Of a stretch of 64,000 bases of DNA, positions 51,418 to 61,292 are shown one piece after another. The notes beneath the pieces were generated by a model that was given only the letters and a program-made list of their open reading frames with translations, did no database searches and was not told the DNA's origin. Where the stretch lies: NCBI RefSeq assembly GCF_039994875.1, contig NZ_CP121196.1:5580001-5644000 (forward strand). The letters run 5' to 3'. Position 1 is the stretch's first letter; the number at the start of each line of letters is the position of its first letter. The translations under genes were made by a program, and so were the position numbers. This DNA comes from Telmatobacter sp. DSM 110680. GTDB taxonomy: Bacteria > Acidobacteriota > Terriglobia > Terriglobales > Acidobacteriaceae.

Positions 51418-53841
51418 CTACTGCACAACGATTGTGGCTTGCGAGGTTTGAGCCTGCAAAGGCTTGCCCGCGCTTGTCGTTGCTCCGGCGCGCGTGATAC
51501 TTACGTCGCTTTGGCCTTTGGCCGTCGCCTGAAATGTTAAGACGCAGACGACGCCCGCTCCGCTCACACCAGGCGCTCCCGGGGGACGCGAAACGTTCAG
51601 AGTGAGGTTGCCCGGACCATCGTCCCGATGGGCCATCGAAACGACTTGGCCGTCGCGATTCAATAAGTCCCCATCGCCAACGTTCACCAGATTCAGCTTC
51701 GATGGATCGTATTGAACCTGCAATGGCACGGAAGAAACATCTGTTCCGCCGGTTAGGACCACGGGAACCTGGAATGTGGTTCCACTTATCACCGTTCCAG
51801 GCGAGTTCAACATCAGGTTGACCTTGCCGGCAGGGGCTTGGTTGGCAGAATCCGGAGGCGGGCTTGAGGATGCCGCGGCACGGTTAACGTCAGCTGCCGC
51901 TCCATTCGCATTGGCAGCTGCGCGCATTTGCGCAAGCGCCGCAGGTGCTGCTGCTTCCGCGCTCGGCCCCGGCAAGGCGCCTGGACTTGTACCCCTGGCC
52001 GCCGGCGGCATTGCCGAAGGCTGCGAGGCTGCTGCGGACGTATGGCGCAATTCAACTGACTGCGTGCCCGGGCCTGTATCTACTCTCTGCAAGTTTGCCG
52101 GAGTCAGATCCTGCGAGCGCACCACGTGCGGCACGACCAGGAATACGATCTCGTCGTCCTGACGAATCTTGTCTCTCGAGCCGAAGAGATAGCGCAGGAT
52201 TGGAATCTGGCTGAGTCCCGGAATGCCGCTCCAGTTGTCCTGGATCTGCTGCTCCTGAATGCCGCCCAGAATGTTGGCTTCGCCTTCGCGCAAGCGGATG
52301 GTTTGCTCGGCGACGCGCTGGCTCAGAATCGGCTCCGTGACGCCACTGATGGTGACCGAACCGCTCTGCGCCGTTACTTCGATCTTGATCTTGAGTGTGA
52401 CGTCACGATTGAAATGAACGGTCGGCGTCACATCAATGTTCACGCCAACGTCCTGATATTGGAATTGTGTATTCACCAGCGAACTGACCAGCGCGGTTGC
52501 AGCGCCTGTCTGATACGACCCCGTGGCAATCGGAATCTTCGATCCGATCTTCATCGACGCCTTCTGCTGATCCGCGGCGCGAATGCGCGGGTTCTGCAGA
52601 ATTCTTGTGTTGTTGTCTGTTAACAGGGCGTTGGCCGTTGCCGTGCCGACGGTGACCGCAAAGTCGTTCGAGTTCAAATGCGCCAGGTTATAGAGCGTCG
52701 GATTATTCGAGGTCGACGTTGGGGTGCAATTTGTGCTGCCGGTAGGGCAGGTTGTCGTTGAACTGCTAGTCGTGGGAGGTTGAATCGCCACGCTCGCGCT
52801 GGAAGGCCAGGAGATACCTAGATTGCGCTCCCAGTTTTTGCTGACTTCGAGTACTGCGATATCGACCACAACTTCGGGCCGCGCCTTGTCCAGATCATTG
52901 ACGAGCTTTTGCGCAAGCAGCAGTTCATCGGGCGTCGCACGCATCACGATTGCGTTTTGGCTGGCTACGCCGTATACCTTCGCATTCGGCATCACGTTGC
53001 GCAGTGCTGTCTGCACATCGTTTAGATCGTTCTGTTGCCAGGCATTGGATAAGTAGAACGTCTGCACGGCCTGCTCATCCAGCTCGGCGCGCTTAGAGCG
53101 AGTATTCTGCGCCACGAAGATGGTGTTTTGCGTGATCGGATGCCAGAAAGTTCCCGAGAGCGTTCCAACGATGCGCAATGCGTCGAGCAGCGAAACGTTG
53201 TTGAGATCGACTTGAATTCGTTTCGAAATGTAATCGGGATCGAAGAGAACATTGATGCCCGCCTCTTTGCCGATCGCCTGGTACACGACTTTCGAATCCT
53301 CCGACATGTGCAGTATCAGAGGATCGTTGGTCATTGGCGTCAGTTGCGCGGGAGACCCGATGGAGCCAATCTCTTCTTCGTTACGCGAACTCATGGGATT
53401 GCCACTGTCGACTGCGGGCTGCTGGCCGTGGCGCGTACGAATTCTGGCGATTTCCTGTTGAGCAGCTTCGTTGCTCGGGTCAATTTCATTGGCGCGCAGC
53501 AGTTCCACCAGCGCACCCTGTTCATCCCCAGAAGCCATCAGATTGCGGCCCTTGGTCACATGCATCGATGCATCGGTAAATCGAACGCGATAGTAGGCCG
53601 TGCGAAACACCTCATTTTTGGGTGCCATCGAATAGGCCTTCTGGAAATTCTGATAAGCAGCATCAAAGTCGTCGCGCGCCTCCGCAGCCTGACCTCTCTT
53701 GTAATAGGTGTTCGGAGATTGGGCGAGGACACTGGCCGAGCCCATGCTAAGAAAAGCAAAGACTCCGGCTACGACAATCCAAAGTCGGATTCGCGAAAAG
53801 ACGGATATGAAGGGCGCCGGAGATTGTACGCGGCTTTTCAT
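51418..53841 (-). CDS. Secretin with TPR N-terminus and cohesin-like C-terminus
   Basis: The protein is 807 aa from ATG 53841 with GGGAG upstream; the frame is open a little further. After a signal peptide come TPR-like helices (residues ~40-120, YYKRGQAAEARDDFDAAYQNFQKAY), an STN/secretin short domain (ILHMSEDSKVVYQAIGKEAGINVLFD), an N-domain, and the secretin barrel (ALLTDNNTRILQNPRIRAADQQKASMKIGSKIPIATG, RVAEQTIRLREGEANILGGIQEQQ, PILRYLFGSR). The last ~140 residues are a separate cohesin-like domain after a Pro/Ala linker. It is the outer-membrane pore of a type II secretion or type IV pilus-like system. It heads the operon with two pseudopilins. Confidence 0.9.
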   Translation of the reverse strand: MKSRVQSPAPFISVFSRIRLWIVVAGVFAFLSMGSASVLAQSPNTYYKRGQAAEARDDFDAAYQNFQKAYSMAPKNEVFRTAYYRVRFTDASMHVTKGRNLMASGDEQGALVELLRANEIDPSNEAAQQEIARIRTRHGQQPAVDSGNPMSSRNEEEIGSIGSPAQLTPMTNDPLILHMSEDSKVVYQAIGKEAGINVLFDPDYISKRIQVDLNNVSLLDALRIVGTLSGTFWHPITQNTIFVAQNTRSKRAELDEQAVQTFYLSNAWQQNDLNDVQTALRNVMPNAKVYGVASQNAIVMRATPDELLLAQKLVNDLDKARPEVVVDIAVLEVSKNWERNLGISWPSSASVAIQPPTTSSSTTTCPTGSTNCTPTSTSNNPTLYNLAHLNSNDFAVTVGTATANALLTDNNTRILQNPRIRAADQQKASMKIGSKIPIATGSYQTGAATALVSSLVNTQFQYQDVGVNIDVTPTVHFNRDVTLKIKIEVTAQSGSVTISGVTEPILSQRVAEQTIRLREGEANILGGIQEQQIQDNWSGIPGLSQIPILRYLFGSRDKIRQDDEIVFLVVPHVVRSQDLTPANLQRVDTGPGTQSVELRHTSAAASQPSAMPPAARGTSPGALPGPSAEAAAPAALAQMRAAANANGAAADVNRAAASSSPPPDSANQAPAGKVNLMLNSPGTVISGTTFQVPVVLTGGTDVSSVPLQVQYDPSKLNLVNVGDGDLLNRDGQVVSMAHRDDGPGNLTLNVSRPPGAPGVSGAGVVCVLTFQATAKGQSDVSITRAGATTSAGKPLQAQTSQATIVVQ

Positions 53842-54041
53842 CGGACTCCCAAGCGTACGAAAGGACTGGCCTTCTGCGTCAAATCCGCAGGGGTCGACCA
53901 TGGCCCTTTCGACGCTAGCATTTACATAACTTCCGATATCGGTGGTTCCTACCAAAACGATGCCCCATTCTAGCAAAGCCCCACTGCAATATGGGGGTTA
54001 GCGTTGCGATGCTACGATGAAAGTCTAAGGGAATTTTCCCC

Positions 54042-54593
54042 ATGCCGCGCCAAACCAGCCACACTATCGTACCGCCTGACCGCCCCGGACCGGAGAAAAA
54101 GGCTGTGCCCCGCGATCCGGTCGCCTCGGGGGAGCGCGATGCTGCCCATAACCGGGTCGCCAGCCATAATTACTTTCTGCTCGATAAATTCGAAGCCGGA
54201 GTAGCCCTCCGCGGGACTGAGGTCAAATCGATTCGCGAAGGAAAGGCGAATCTCAAGGACTCCTACGGCCTCATCAAGGACGGCGAAGCCTTTCTCCTCA
54301 ACCTGCATATCGGTCCCTACTCCCACGGCAATACCGCGAACCACGACGAAACGCGTACCCGTAAGCTGCTGATGCACAAGGAAGAGGTTCGTCGGCTCAT
54401 GGCAAAGACGCAGATCAAGGGGCATACGCTCATCCCCACCCGCCTTTACTTCAGGAACGGACGAGTAAAGTGCGAATTGGCCGTCGCCAAAGGCAAACAG
54501 GACTGGGACAAGCGCGAGACCGAAAAGCGCCGCGAAGCCGACCGTGATGCCCGCGCAGCCATCAACGCCAGCAAACACAAGATGGGGCGATAG
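54042..54593 (+). CDS. smpB: SsrA-binding protein
   Basis: The protein is 183 aa. After a Pro-rich, basic leader of ~30 residues the SmpB fold begins: ASHNYFLLDKFEAGVALRGTEVKSIREGKANLKDSYGLIKDGEAFLLNLHIGPY, with the typical C-terminal basic helix (KQDWDKRETEKRREADRDARAAINASKHK). It binds tmRNA and brings it to stalled ribosomes for trans-translation. It is divergent from the secretin operon and just upstream of pepA. The leader is longer than in E. coli SmpB. Confidence 0.94.
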   Translation: MPRQTSHTIVPPDRPGPEKKAVPRDPVASGERDAAHNRVASHNYFLLDKFEAGVALRGTEVKSIREGKANLKDSYGLIKDGEAFLLNLHIGPYSHGNTANHDETRTRKLLMHKEEVRRLMAKTQIKGHTLIPTRLYFRNGRVKCELAVAKGKQDWDKRETEKRREADRDARAAINASKHKMGR

Positions 54594-54628
54594 AGCCTTC
54601 ATCACACAAATAAACAGATAGAGGAATA

Positions 54629-56155
54629 ATGCAAACCCAACTGTCTTTTACGAATCTTGCTGCAATCGAGACCGAACTCCTGGCCGTTTTGGCCACAGAT
54701 ACCCAGACCGCCAAAGGCCCGGATGCCAAGCCGCAGCCGGTTCTCCTCACCAGCGACGAGAAGGTACGGGCTGCGGCGGCGGCCGTGCTGGCAAGCGGCG
54801 AATACAAGGCCGGCTCTAATGAAACTATCCTGCTCCATGCCCCCGCTGGACTTGCCGCGAAGCGCCTGTTGATTGTGGGACTAGGCAAGAAGGCCAAAGC
54901 AACGGTGCACGCCGTGCGCAATGCCGCTGGAACCGCTGTCCGCTACTCCAAGCCTCGCGCGATTCGTGAGCTGGTATTTACGCTTCCCGAAGCAACGACA
55001 GACCTGGGCTTGACCCTGCCTCCCGGCGCCTCGGCCCGTGCAGCCGCCGAAGGCGCGTTCGTAGGCGACTTCGACCCCGACACCTACCGCAGCGAGCGCA
55101 AAGATGTAAGCGTGCATTCGTTTACCCTCGCCGCGCGGGCAGGATCGGAACAAGCGGCGATTCAGACGGCCTTCAACGAAGGCTCCATCATTGGCGAGAG
55201 CCAGAACTTCGCCCGCTCCCTGGTCAACGAGCCGGGAAACAAGCTGACCCCCACCGTTCTCGGAGAGCGTGCTGCCCAGATGGCATCGGAAACCGGACTG
55301 AAGGCGGAAGTCTTCTCGACCGACAAACTCCATGAACTGAAGATGGGGGCCTTCTGGAGCGTCTCCCAGGGCTCGGAGGAGCCACCGGCGCTGATCGTCA
55401 TGAAGTACGAGCCCGAGGGCGTCACCGATGGCCCCGTGCTCGGCCTCGTCGGTAAGGGCATCACCTTCGACACTGGCGGAATCTCCATCAAGCCCGCCGA
55501 CAACATGGAGAAGATGAAGTACGACATGGCCGGAGGAGCCGCCATGATCGGCGCCATGCGCGCCATCGCCCTGCTCAAACCCAAGGTCCGCGTCATCGGC
55601 ATTGTCTGCGCAGCCGAGAATATGCCCGACGGCAAAGCACAGAAGCCGGGCGACGTGCAGACAGCCATGTCCGGCAAGACCATCGAGATCATCAATACCG
55701 ACGCTGAGGGGCGTCTCGTCCTCGCCGATGGCATCACCTATGCACGCAGCCTTGGCGTGACGCAACTGATTGACGCCGCCACCTTAACCGGGGCATGTGT
55801 CGTCGCACTGGGCATGATCAATGCCGGCGCATTTTCGAACGACGATGAGACCATCGAGAGATTTCAGACGGCCCTTACAACGTCAGGCGAGAAGTTCTGG
55901 CGCTTGCCGCTCGGTGATGAATACTACGACCAGATCCGCAGCGACATCGGGGACATCAAAAACACCGGGGGCCGTTGGGGCGGGGCCATCACGGCGGCAG
56001 AATTCCTCCATGCCTTCGCCGAGGACACTCCCTGGATTCACCTCGACATCGCAGGCCTGGCCTGGATCGAAGACAACAAACCCTTCATCGCCAAAGGACC
56101 AAGCGGCGTTGCCGTGCGTTCGATTCTGGAATGGGTGCGCAGCTATGCCAATTAG
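54629..56155 (+). CDS. pepA: Leucyl (cytosol) aminopeptidase
   Basis: The protein is 508 aa. The M17 signature NTDAEGRLVLAD (metal-binding Asp/Glu) is intact, with KGITFDTGGISIKP and MAGGAAMIGAMRAI also in place. The N-terminal Rossmann-like domain precedes it. It removes N-terminal residues with two metal ions and also acts in peptide turnover. It starts 35 bases after smpB, possibly in the same transcript. The end converges with a DUF2062 gene across 15 bases. Confidence 0.94.
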   Translation: MQTQLSFTNLAAIETELLAVLATDTQTAKGPDAKPQPVLLTSDEKVRAAAAAVLASGEYKAGSNETILLHAPAGLAAKRLLIVGLGKKAKATVHAVRNAAGTAVRYSKPRAIRELVFTLPEATTDLGLTLPPGASARAAAEGAFVGDFDPDTYRSERKDVSVHSFTLAARAGSEQAAIQTAFNEGSIIGESQNFARSLVNEPGNKLTPTVLGERAAQMASETGLKAEVFSTDKLHELKMGAFWSVSQGSEEPPALIVMKYEPEGVTDGPVLGLVGKGITFDTGGISIKPADNMEKMKYDMAGGAAMIGAMRAIALLKPKVRVIGIVCAAENMPDGKAQKPGDVQTAMSGKTIEIINTDAEGRLVLADGITYARSLGVTQLIDAATLTGACVVALGMINAGAFSNDDETIERFQTALTTSGEKFWRLPLGDEYYDQIRSDIGDIKNTGGRWGGAITAAEFLHAFAEDTPWIHLDIAGLAWIEDNKPFIAKGPSGVAVRSILEWVRSYAN

Positions 56156-56170
56156 CTGCACTCCTCGGAA

Positions 56171-56692
56171 TTAGTGCAACGCGGGACGGGAACGCACCAG
56201 CGTTCGATGGCGACGCATCAGCAATACAAGCGCGCGGCGAATGTAGATGGCAAGCAGTGGCATCGCGATCGCTCCAGCGAGACCCCATACGATCAGCGCG
56301 TGCCACTCCCACTGCCAGATGTCGCGAAACAGCCGCAGGGGATGATGGCTCAGATGCTCGATCTGATGCCGGTTTAGCGGCACTCGTGCCGTGTGAAACA
56401 GATGTACGCCCAGTTCAATGAACGGAAGGAACAGAAGCAGGTGGAGTGGCGACGCAGATTGCGCTCCGATCTGCGATGCGACCTGATTCAGACCAAATGT
56501 CCATGCCAGCATGACAACCAGAAACGTCGTGATCCCCACCGACGGATTGATTCCAACGATGATTCCCATTGCCAGGCTCCACGCCAGACGTCGGGGCGTG
56601 ATTCCCCCGCGCAATAGCCGCAACAGCGGCCGCAATATCCTGCAACGGATGAACTCGCGGATGGACTGGGGTACAAGCACTTCGAATGGCAC
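56171..56692 (-). CDS. DUF2062 membrane protein
   Basis: The protein is 173 aa. The DUF2062 pattern is seen: SIREFIRCRILRPLLRLLRGGITPRRLAWSLAMGIIVGINPSVGITTFLVVMLAWTFGLNQVASQIG. There are two to three membrane segments with a C-terminal helix (HALIVWGLAGAIAMPLLAIYI). Some members are fused to glycosyltransferases, but this one is free. Its function is unknown. The family motif is convincing. It sits between pepA and the ferredoxin-like gene, reading towards pepA. Confidence 0.8.
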   Translation of the reverse strand: MPFEVLVPQSIREFIRCRILRPLLRLLRGGITPRRLAWSLAMGIIVGINPSVGITTFLVVMLAWTFGLNQVASQIGAQSASPLHLLLFLPFIELGVHLFHTARVPLNRHQIEHLSHHPLRLFRDIWQWEWHALIVWGLAGAIAMPLLAIYIRRALVLLMRRHRTLVRSRPALH

Positions 56693-56804
56693 CTGGGGGT
56701 AGAATTTGGTGCGAATTTTCCCCTCACAAAGTGGGATGCGCCTTCATGAATGGCAGTTTGAAATAACCAAACGAGGGCGAGCATGAAAAGCCCGCATCTA
56801 ACGA

Positions 56805-57101
56805 TTGAGATTGGCGAGCAACCCCAAAACATATCCAGCACCGTGGGTAGGACAACTCGTTCTCGCCTGCAGGAAGTGCCAAAAGAAGCTGAAGGGCAAC
56901 CAAGACTTGCGTGCGCTTGCAAGGCTGAAGAAGACAATCAAGCGCTACAACCGGAAACATCCCGACGGACCGCTGCATGTAATCAACGTCGCGTGTATGG
57001 ATTTGTGTCCCAAGGATGGAGTGACAGTATGCTGCCCGGCGCGCGGCTCGGGCCGTTTGTCAATTCTGCGCAGCAAAGACGATCTTGACCGGCTCTCATG
57101 A
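56805..57101 (+). CDS. Thioredoxin-like [2Fe-2S] ferredoxin-type protein
   Basis: The protein is 98 aa from TTG 56805. It has the cysteine pattern of small thioredoxin-fold ferredoxin-like proteins: an N-terminal ACRKCQKKLKG pair and a later VACMDLCPKDGVTVCCP cluster. It could bind a [2Fe-2S] cluster or another metal. In the next frame an ATG at 56783 gives a different plausible start (MKSPHLTIEIGEQ), which would fit if one base were missing or added, so the N-terminus is uncertain. It faces the fhs gene. No partner is evident. Confidence 0.65.
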   Translation: MRLASNPKTYPAPWVGQLVLACRKCQKKLKGNQDLRALARLKKTIKRYNRKHPDGPLHVINVACMDLCPKDGVTVCCPARGSGRLSILRSKDDLDRLS

Positions 57102-57184
57102 CCGCAAGATGATTTTGCCCGAAAATCCACGCGTGTCTACAGTTCCGAATCGCAGCCTCCGGCAAGACTGGCGGCGCGGGCTGT

Positions 57185-58816
57185 CTACACGCCGACGATA
57201 TTCCCGTCATCATCTACATCGATTGACATCGCGCGGGGATGGCTGGGCAGACCCGGCATCAGCATCATGTTTCCTGAAACCGCGACCACGAATCCCGCAC
57301 CTGCTGAAAGGGACACATCATTTATATTCAACGTCCATCCAGTTGGCGCACCCATGCGCTTGGGGTCGTCCGTGAGCGAGTATTGCGTCTTGGCAATGCA
57401 GACTGGCAGCTTTCCGAATCCCCAGGCTGCATAGCGTTCGAGTTTCTCGCGCGCTGCGGCGCTGATAACGACACCGTCGGCACCGTAAACCTGAATCGCA
57501 ACTTTCAGGATCTTCACGTCAAGCGCATCTTCAAGCCCATAAACGGGCTGAATCTCCGGCGCAGGATTGATTCCAATCGCGGAAACGACCTTATGTGCCA
57601 ACTCGGCGGCCCCATCGCCTCCCTTGGTAAACGCTTCGACCAGTGCACAAGGCACTCCATGCAGAGAGCATTCGGTGGCGATCATCTCAAGATCTTCAGG
57701 CGTATCGGATGGGAAGCGGTTGATGGCGACAACCAGCGGCACGCCATAAGCACGCAGCGTCTTGATGTGATGCGCAAGATTGGCGAACCCCGCCACAAGC
57801 TTTCCCTCGCCTTGCGCACGCAAACTCTGCGCCGTAACCACGAGAACTGTAGCCGCCGGTTGAATACCGGACGAACGCATCACGATGTCAAAATACTTTT
57901 CCGCGCCAAGATCCGCCGCAAATCCGCACTCGTTCACAACGTATTCGGCCAGCCGCACGCCCATCTTGTGCGCGAGGATGCTGGAGGTTCCGTGCGCTAT
58001 GTTTCCGAATGGGCCCGTATGTACGAGCGCCGGAGTGCCCTCGGTGGTCTGCACGAGGTTGGGCTTGATGGCGTCGTCGAGCAGCGCCAGCATGGCGCCG
58101 GTTGCGCCAAGATCCGCCGCCGTAACGGGGAGCCCTTTTCGCGATGGCCCCACGACGATAGAGTCGATGCGATGCCGCAAATCGGCGCGGCTCGAAGCCA
58201 GCGCCATAATGGCCATAATCTCCGACGCAGCAGTAATCACAAAGCCGGTCTGGCGGTTGGCTCCGTCGCCCTTGGATCCAACGCTCACCGTTACGTGCCG
58301 CAGAGCACGGTCGTTCATATCCAGTGCGCGCGGCCAGGTGATCTGGTCGGGATCGAGATCAAGCGCGTTGCCGAAGAACAGATGCGAATCGATCATCGCA
58401 GCCAGCAAATTATGCGCGGCTGTAATGGCATGAAAATCGCCATGAAAATGCAAATTGATCTTCTGGCTCGGTTCCACCTGCGACAGACCGCCGCCCGCCG
58501 CTCCACCCTTCATCCCGAACACCGGTCCCAGTGAAGGCTCACGCGAGGTAAGAATCGACTTGCATCCGATCCGCTCGAGTCCTTGCGCGAGGCCAATCGA
58601 CACAACCGTCTTTCCCTCGCCGGATGTTGTCGGCGTGGTTGCCGTTACGACAATCAACTTGCCGCGCACCGGGAACGCTGGGTTGTCGAGAAGGTCGAGC
58701 TTGAGCTTCGCGCCATAGACGCCTATGGGCTCGTACTCGGCCGGAAGCAGCGAAAGTTTTTTGGCGATCTGGTCGATGGGAAGGAGCATATTTGTTTGCA
58801 AAACGGTGTTATTCAT
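57185..58816 (-). CDS. fhs: Formate-tetrahydrofolate ligase
   Basis: The protein is 543 aa, close to the family norm of ~555. The P-loop TPTTSGEGKTVVSIGLAQGL is present, as are PSLGPVFGMKGGAAGGG and NLHFHGDFHAITAAHNLLAAMIDSHLFFGN. It makes 10-formyl-tetrahydrofolate from formate, ATP and THF for one-carbon metabolism (purines, formyl-Met) or for formate assimilation. It is the first reverse-strand gene downstream of argS, 92 bases away. There is no folate-cycle partner in the window. Confidence 0.95.
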   Translation of the reverse strand: MNNTVLQTNMLLPIDQIAKKLSLLPAEYEPIGVYGAKLKLDLLDNPAFPVRGKLIVVTATTPTTSGEGKTVVSIGLAQGLERIGCKSILTSREPSLGPVFGMKGGAAGGGLSQVEPSQKINLHFHGDFHAITAAHNLLAAMIDSHLFFGNALDLDPDQITWPRALDMNDRALRHVTVSVGSKGDGANRQTGFVITAASEIMAIMALASSRADLRHRIDSIVVGPSRKGLPVTAADLGATGAMLALLDDAIKPNLVQTTEGTPALVHTGPFGNIAHGTSSILAHKMGVRLAEYVVNECGFAADLGAEKYFDIVMRSSGIQPAATVLVVTAQSLRAQGEGKLVAGFANLAHHIKTLRAYGVPLVVAINRFPSDTPEDLEMIATECSLHGVPCALVEAFTKGGDGAAELAHKVVSAIGINPAPEIQPVYGLEDALDVKILKVAIQVYGADGVVISAAAREKLERYAAWGFGKLPVCIAKTQYSLTDDPKRMGAPTGWTLNINDVSLSAGAGFVVAVSGNMMLMPGLPSHPRAMSIDVDDDGNIVGV

Positions 58817-58908
58817 AAACCTGCCTTACATACCTGACCGTCGAGCAATATACTCCCCCGGCCTGAAGGACTGCTTGTGACGCAGGCTACATGAGTGTTA
58901 CCGACGTC

Positions 58909-60909
58909 CTACATGGCCTCCGGGCTTTCGATGCCTAGCCAGTCGAGCACCGTAACGAGTTCGTGCAAAGTGATGGCGGCCGTTGCCAGCAGGAACATCC
59001 GTCGCTCCGGATCCAACTCCGTCAGCACATGATGCTTGTGGTAGAAGTTGTTGAATTCCTGCGCCAGTTGGAAGGCGTGCTTCGCGAGGTAAGCAGGCTC
59101 TGAGGTGGCAATGCACTGCTCGAGCACCGACGAACGCCGTCCTGCCCGCAGCCACAAAGACCAGATGTCGTCTCCAGTCTCGCCCATCAAAAACGCGCCC
59201 GGATCGGAACCGGCGAATTCGCGTAAAACAGCTTCCGGCGTAATGGACCCCTTGCGGAAGATATTGCGTGCGCGGACCACGGCGTACTGAATATAAGGTC
59301 CGGTTTCCCCCTCGAAACTGAGCGCGTCTTTGAAGTCAAAAGCAATTACCGAATTTCGGGTGAACTTCAGCATGAAGTAGCGGAGGGCGCCGATTGCGAT
59401 TTGCTCCGCAATTACCTGCCGTTCCTGATCATCGCGTGAAGTCTGGCGTGTATCGACTTCAAAGCGCGTCGCCGCAATCAGCTTGTCGATCAGGTCATCG
59501 GCCTTGACGCCGAATCCTTTGCGGCCGCTCACCTCGATGTAAGGCCGCTCGCGGTCTTCTTCGGCCACCTCATAACCAAGTTCTGCGGCGCAGCGCGGTG
59601 TCAACGCCACCATCTCGTAGCCGAAGTGGGTGTAGTGGTCAGCTTGTTCGGTATATCCCATGCCTCGCAACGCCAGGATCACGTTGGCCTGAGGATCGGC
59701 CTGACGCGAATCAATCACGTTGTAGATAGCCTGAGCGCCACCGAACTGCGGATGCGGCTCTTCGCCCTTCTCCGTCGAGATCCAGCATTCGTGACTCGGA
59801 TAAGTGAAGAACTTACGATACCCAAAATCGCGTCCCAGTAGCCCGAATTTCCAAAGATGGTAGGCAATGTCCTTGCCGACGTAGGTCACGGTTCCGTTGG
59901 AACGAACGATAACCTTTGCATCTTCGTCGACGACCTTGGGGCCCTCGTCCGTTTTTGCAGGCTCACTCGGAGAGATGGTCCTCGACATCACCCAGCAGCC
60001 TTTGTTCTTGCCTTCGTTCTCGAAATACAGCACACCCTTCTGCTTCAACTGCTCGAAGGCGAGTGCCCAGAAATTGAGGTGCAGTATCTCGCTTTCGCGC
60101 GGCAAAAAGTCGTATTCGATACCCAGCCGCAGCATGGTTTCGAGATGCCGCCTCAGTACCGCAGTTGAAATCAGATCGGCGACCGCAGCCGTCTCATTGC
60201 CGCCCTGTTCAATCTCATGCAGGGTTGCGTAACGAAGCTTCTTGCGCTCCTCGTTCTCTTCATTCGTGCCGTTGGTGTACCACTGCGAAGTGCGCGCATA
60301 GAGATCCCAGCAGTAGAAGTCGACACGCTGAAAGTGCAATTCCATGTCATCGATCAGTGCGCGAACTTCTGCCAGCGATTTCTTTTCGAGGTGCAGGAAA
60401 CCAACCACCACGTCCGCAACCTGCACGCCCGTGTTATCGATGTAGTTCTGCACCGCGACTTGCCGCCCCGCGGCGCGCAGAAGCCTTACAAACGTGTCGC
60501 CGAGAATTGCGTTGCGCAGGTGGCCGATGTGGGCAGCTTTGTTGGGATTGATGCTGGTGTGCTCGACCAGGGCGTGGATGTCGGAGTGTGCAGGCTTGGA
60601 GTCTTCGCCGCTCGTCATCATGCGAACTGCAACCACGCGATCGAGATGAGCATTGATGTATCCGGCGCCCGCAATGTCGAAGGACGCGAAGCCACGCGGC
60701 GTACCCAGTTCCGTCACAATCTCCTGCGCAATTACCTTGGGCGCCTTGCGCAGCTTGCGAGCCAGTTCAAAGGCAATCGGAGTGGCCAGTTCGCCAAACT
60801 TCAGATCCGGCGGCGTCTCCAGCGGAATGTTTTCGACCGTCAGGTCGTATTTGGCTTTGAGCACATCGCGCAGATGCGACTCAAGCCGGTTTTTCAGTTC
60901 CTGATACAC
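58909..60909 (-). CDS. argS: Arginyl-tRNA synthetase
   Basis: The protein is 666 aa from GTG 60909; the frame stays open to 61011, but the residues before VYQELKNRLESHLRDVLK are not conserved-looking. The N-terminal additional domain is followed by the class I catalytic core: NPNKAAHIGHLRNAILGD (HIGH motif), a connective insertion of ~100 residues, and SGRKGFGVKADDLIDKL at the KMSKS position. The DALR anticodon-binding helices end the protein. It charges tRNA-Arg. Confidence 0.93.
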   Translation of the reverse strand: MYQELKNRLESHLRDVLKAKYDLTVENIPLETPPDLKFGELATPIAFELARKLRKAPKVIAQEIVTELGTPRGFASFDIAGAGYINAHLDRVVAVRMMTSGEDSKPAHSDIHALVEHTSINPNKAAHIGHLRNAILGDTFVRLLRAAGRQVAVQNYIDNTGVQVADVVVGFLHLEKKSLAEVRALIDDMELHFQRVDFYCWDLYARTSQWYTNGTNEENEERKKLRYATLHEIEQGGNETAAVADLISTAVLRRHLETMLRLGIEYDFLPRESEILHLNFWALAFEQLKQKGVLYFENEGKNKGCWVMSRTISPSEPAKTDEGPKVVDEDAKVIVRSNGTVTYVGKDIAYHLWKFGLLGRDFGYRKFFTYPSHECWISTEKGEEPHPQFGGAQAIYNVIDSRQADPQANVILALRGMGYTEQADHYTHFGYEMVALTPRCAAELGYEVAEEDRERPYIEVSGRKGFGVKADDLIDKLIAATRFEVDTRQTSRDDQERQVIAEQIAIGALRYFMLKFTRNSVIAFDFKDALSFEGETGPYIQYAVVRARNIFRKGSITPEAVLREFAGSDPGAFLMGETGDDIWSLWLRAGRRSSVLEQCIATSEPAYLAKHAFQLAQEFNNFYHKHHVLTELDPERRMFLLATAAITLHELVTVLDWLGIESPEAM

Positions 60910-61292
60910 GGGTGAGTGCCTCGGAAATCCTTGATTTACAAGGCTGATTCTAACAGACGTTATACTTGCCAATGCTTGATCCAAGAACGTCAGTAACGCG
61001 ACAAAAGACACCTGTTCGAGGTCGGCATTTCAGCTGGAATATACGTGAATTCGGAGTTTGCCGAGTGCGTGCCCCTCGACTGAAGCGCGATACAGCATCG
61101 CAGCGGTGCCACTTTGCGCGAGATCCATCCATGACATCTCGACGTTTCCAAACATAGCCCCGCGGTACTGGCGATTCGCGTGATTCCAGATGCCGCTCAG
61201 GGAAAAGCTGGGCAGTCTGCATGCCGTAAGATGAAGTGGACGCTGCTTCTGGAAGCCTTTGAGTCTTCAACCAGAAAAAGCCCACGGATTCC
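60910..61292. other. Divergent promoter region between argS and metG
   Basis: No gene is supported, and no clear promoter boxes, riboswitch or T-box were recognised. On the reverse strand, a TATAAC sits near 60960, upstream of the chosen argS start and supporting it. Confidence 0.4.

Noticed and set aside
57383..58534. 383-aa plus-strand open frame
   Set aside because: It lies fully antisense to fhs, whose motifs are complete, and its translation has no domain.
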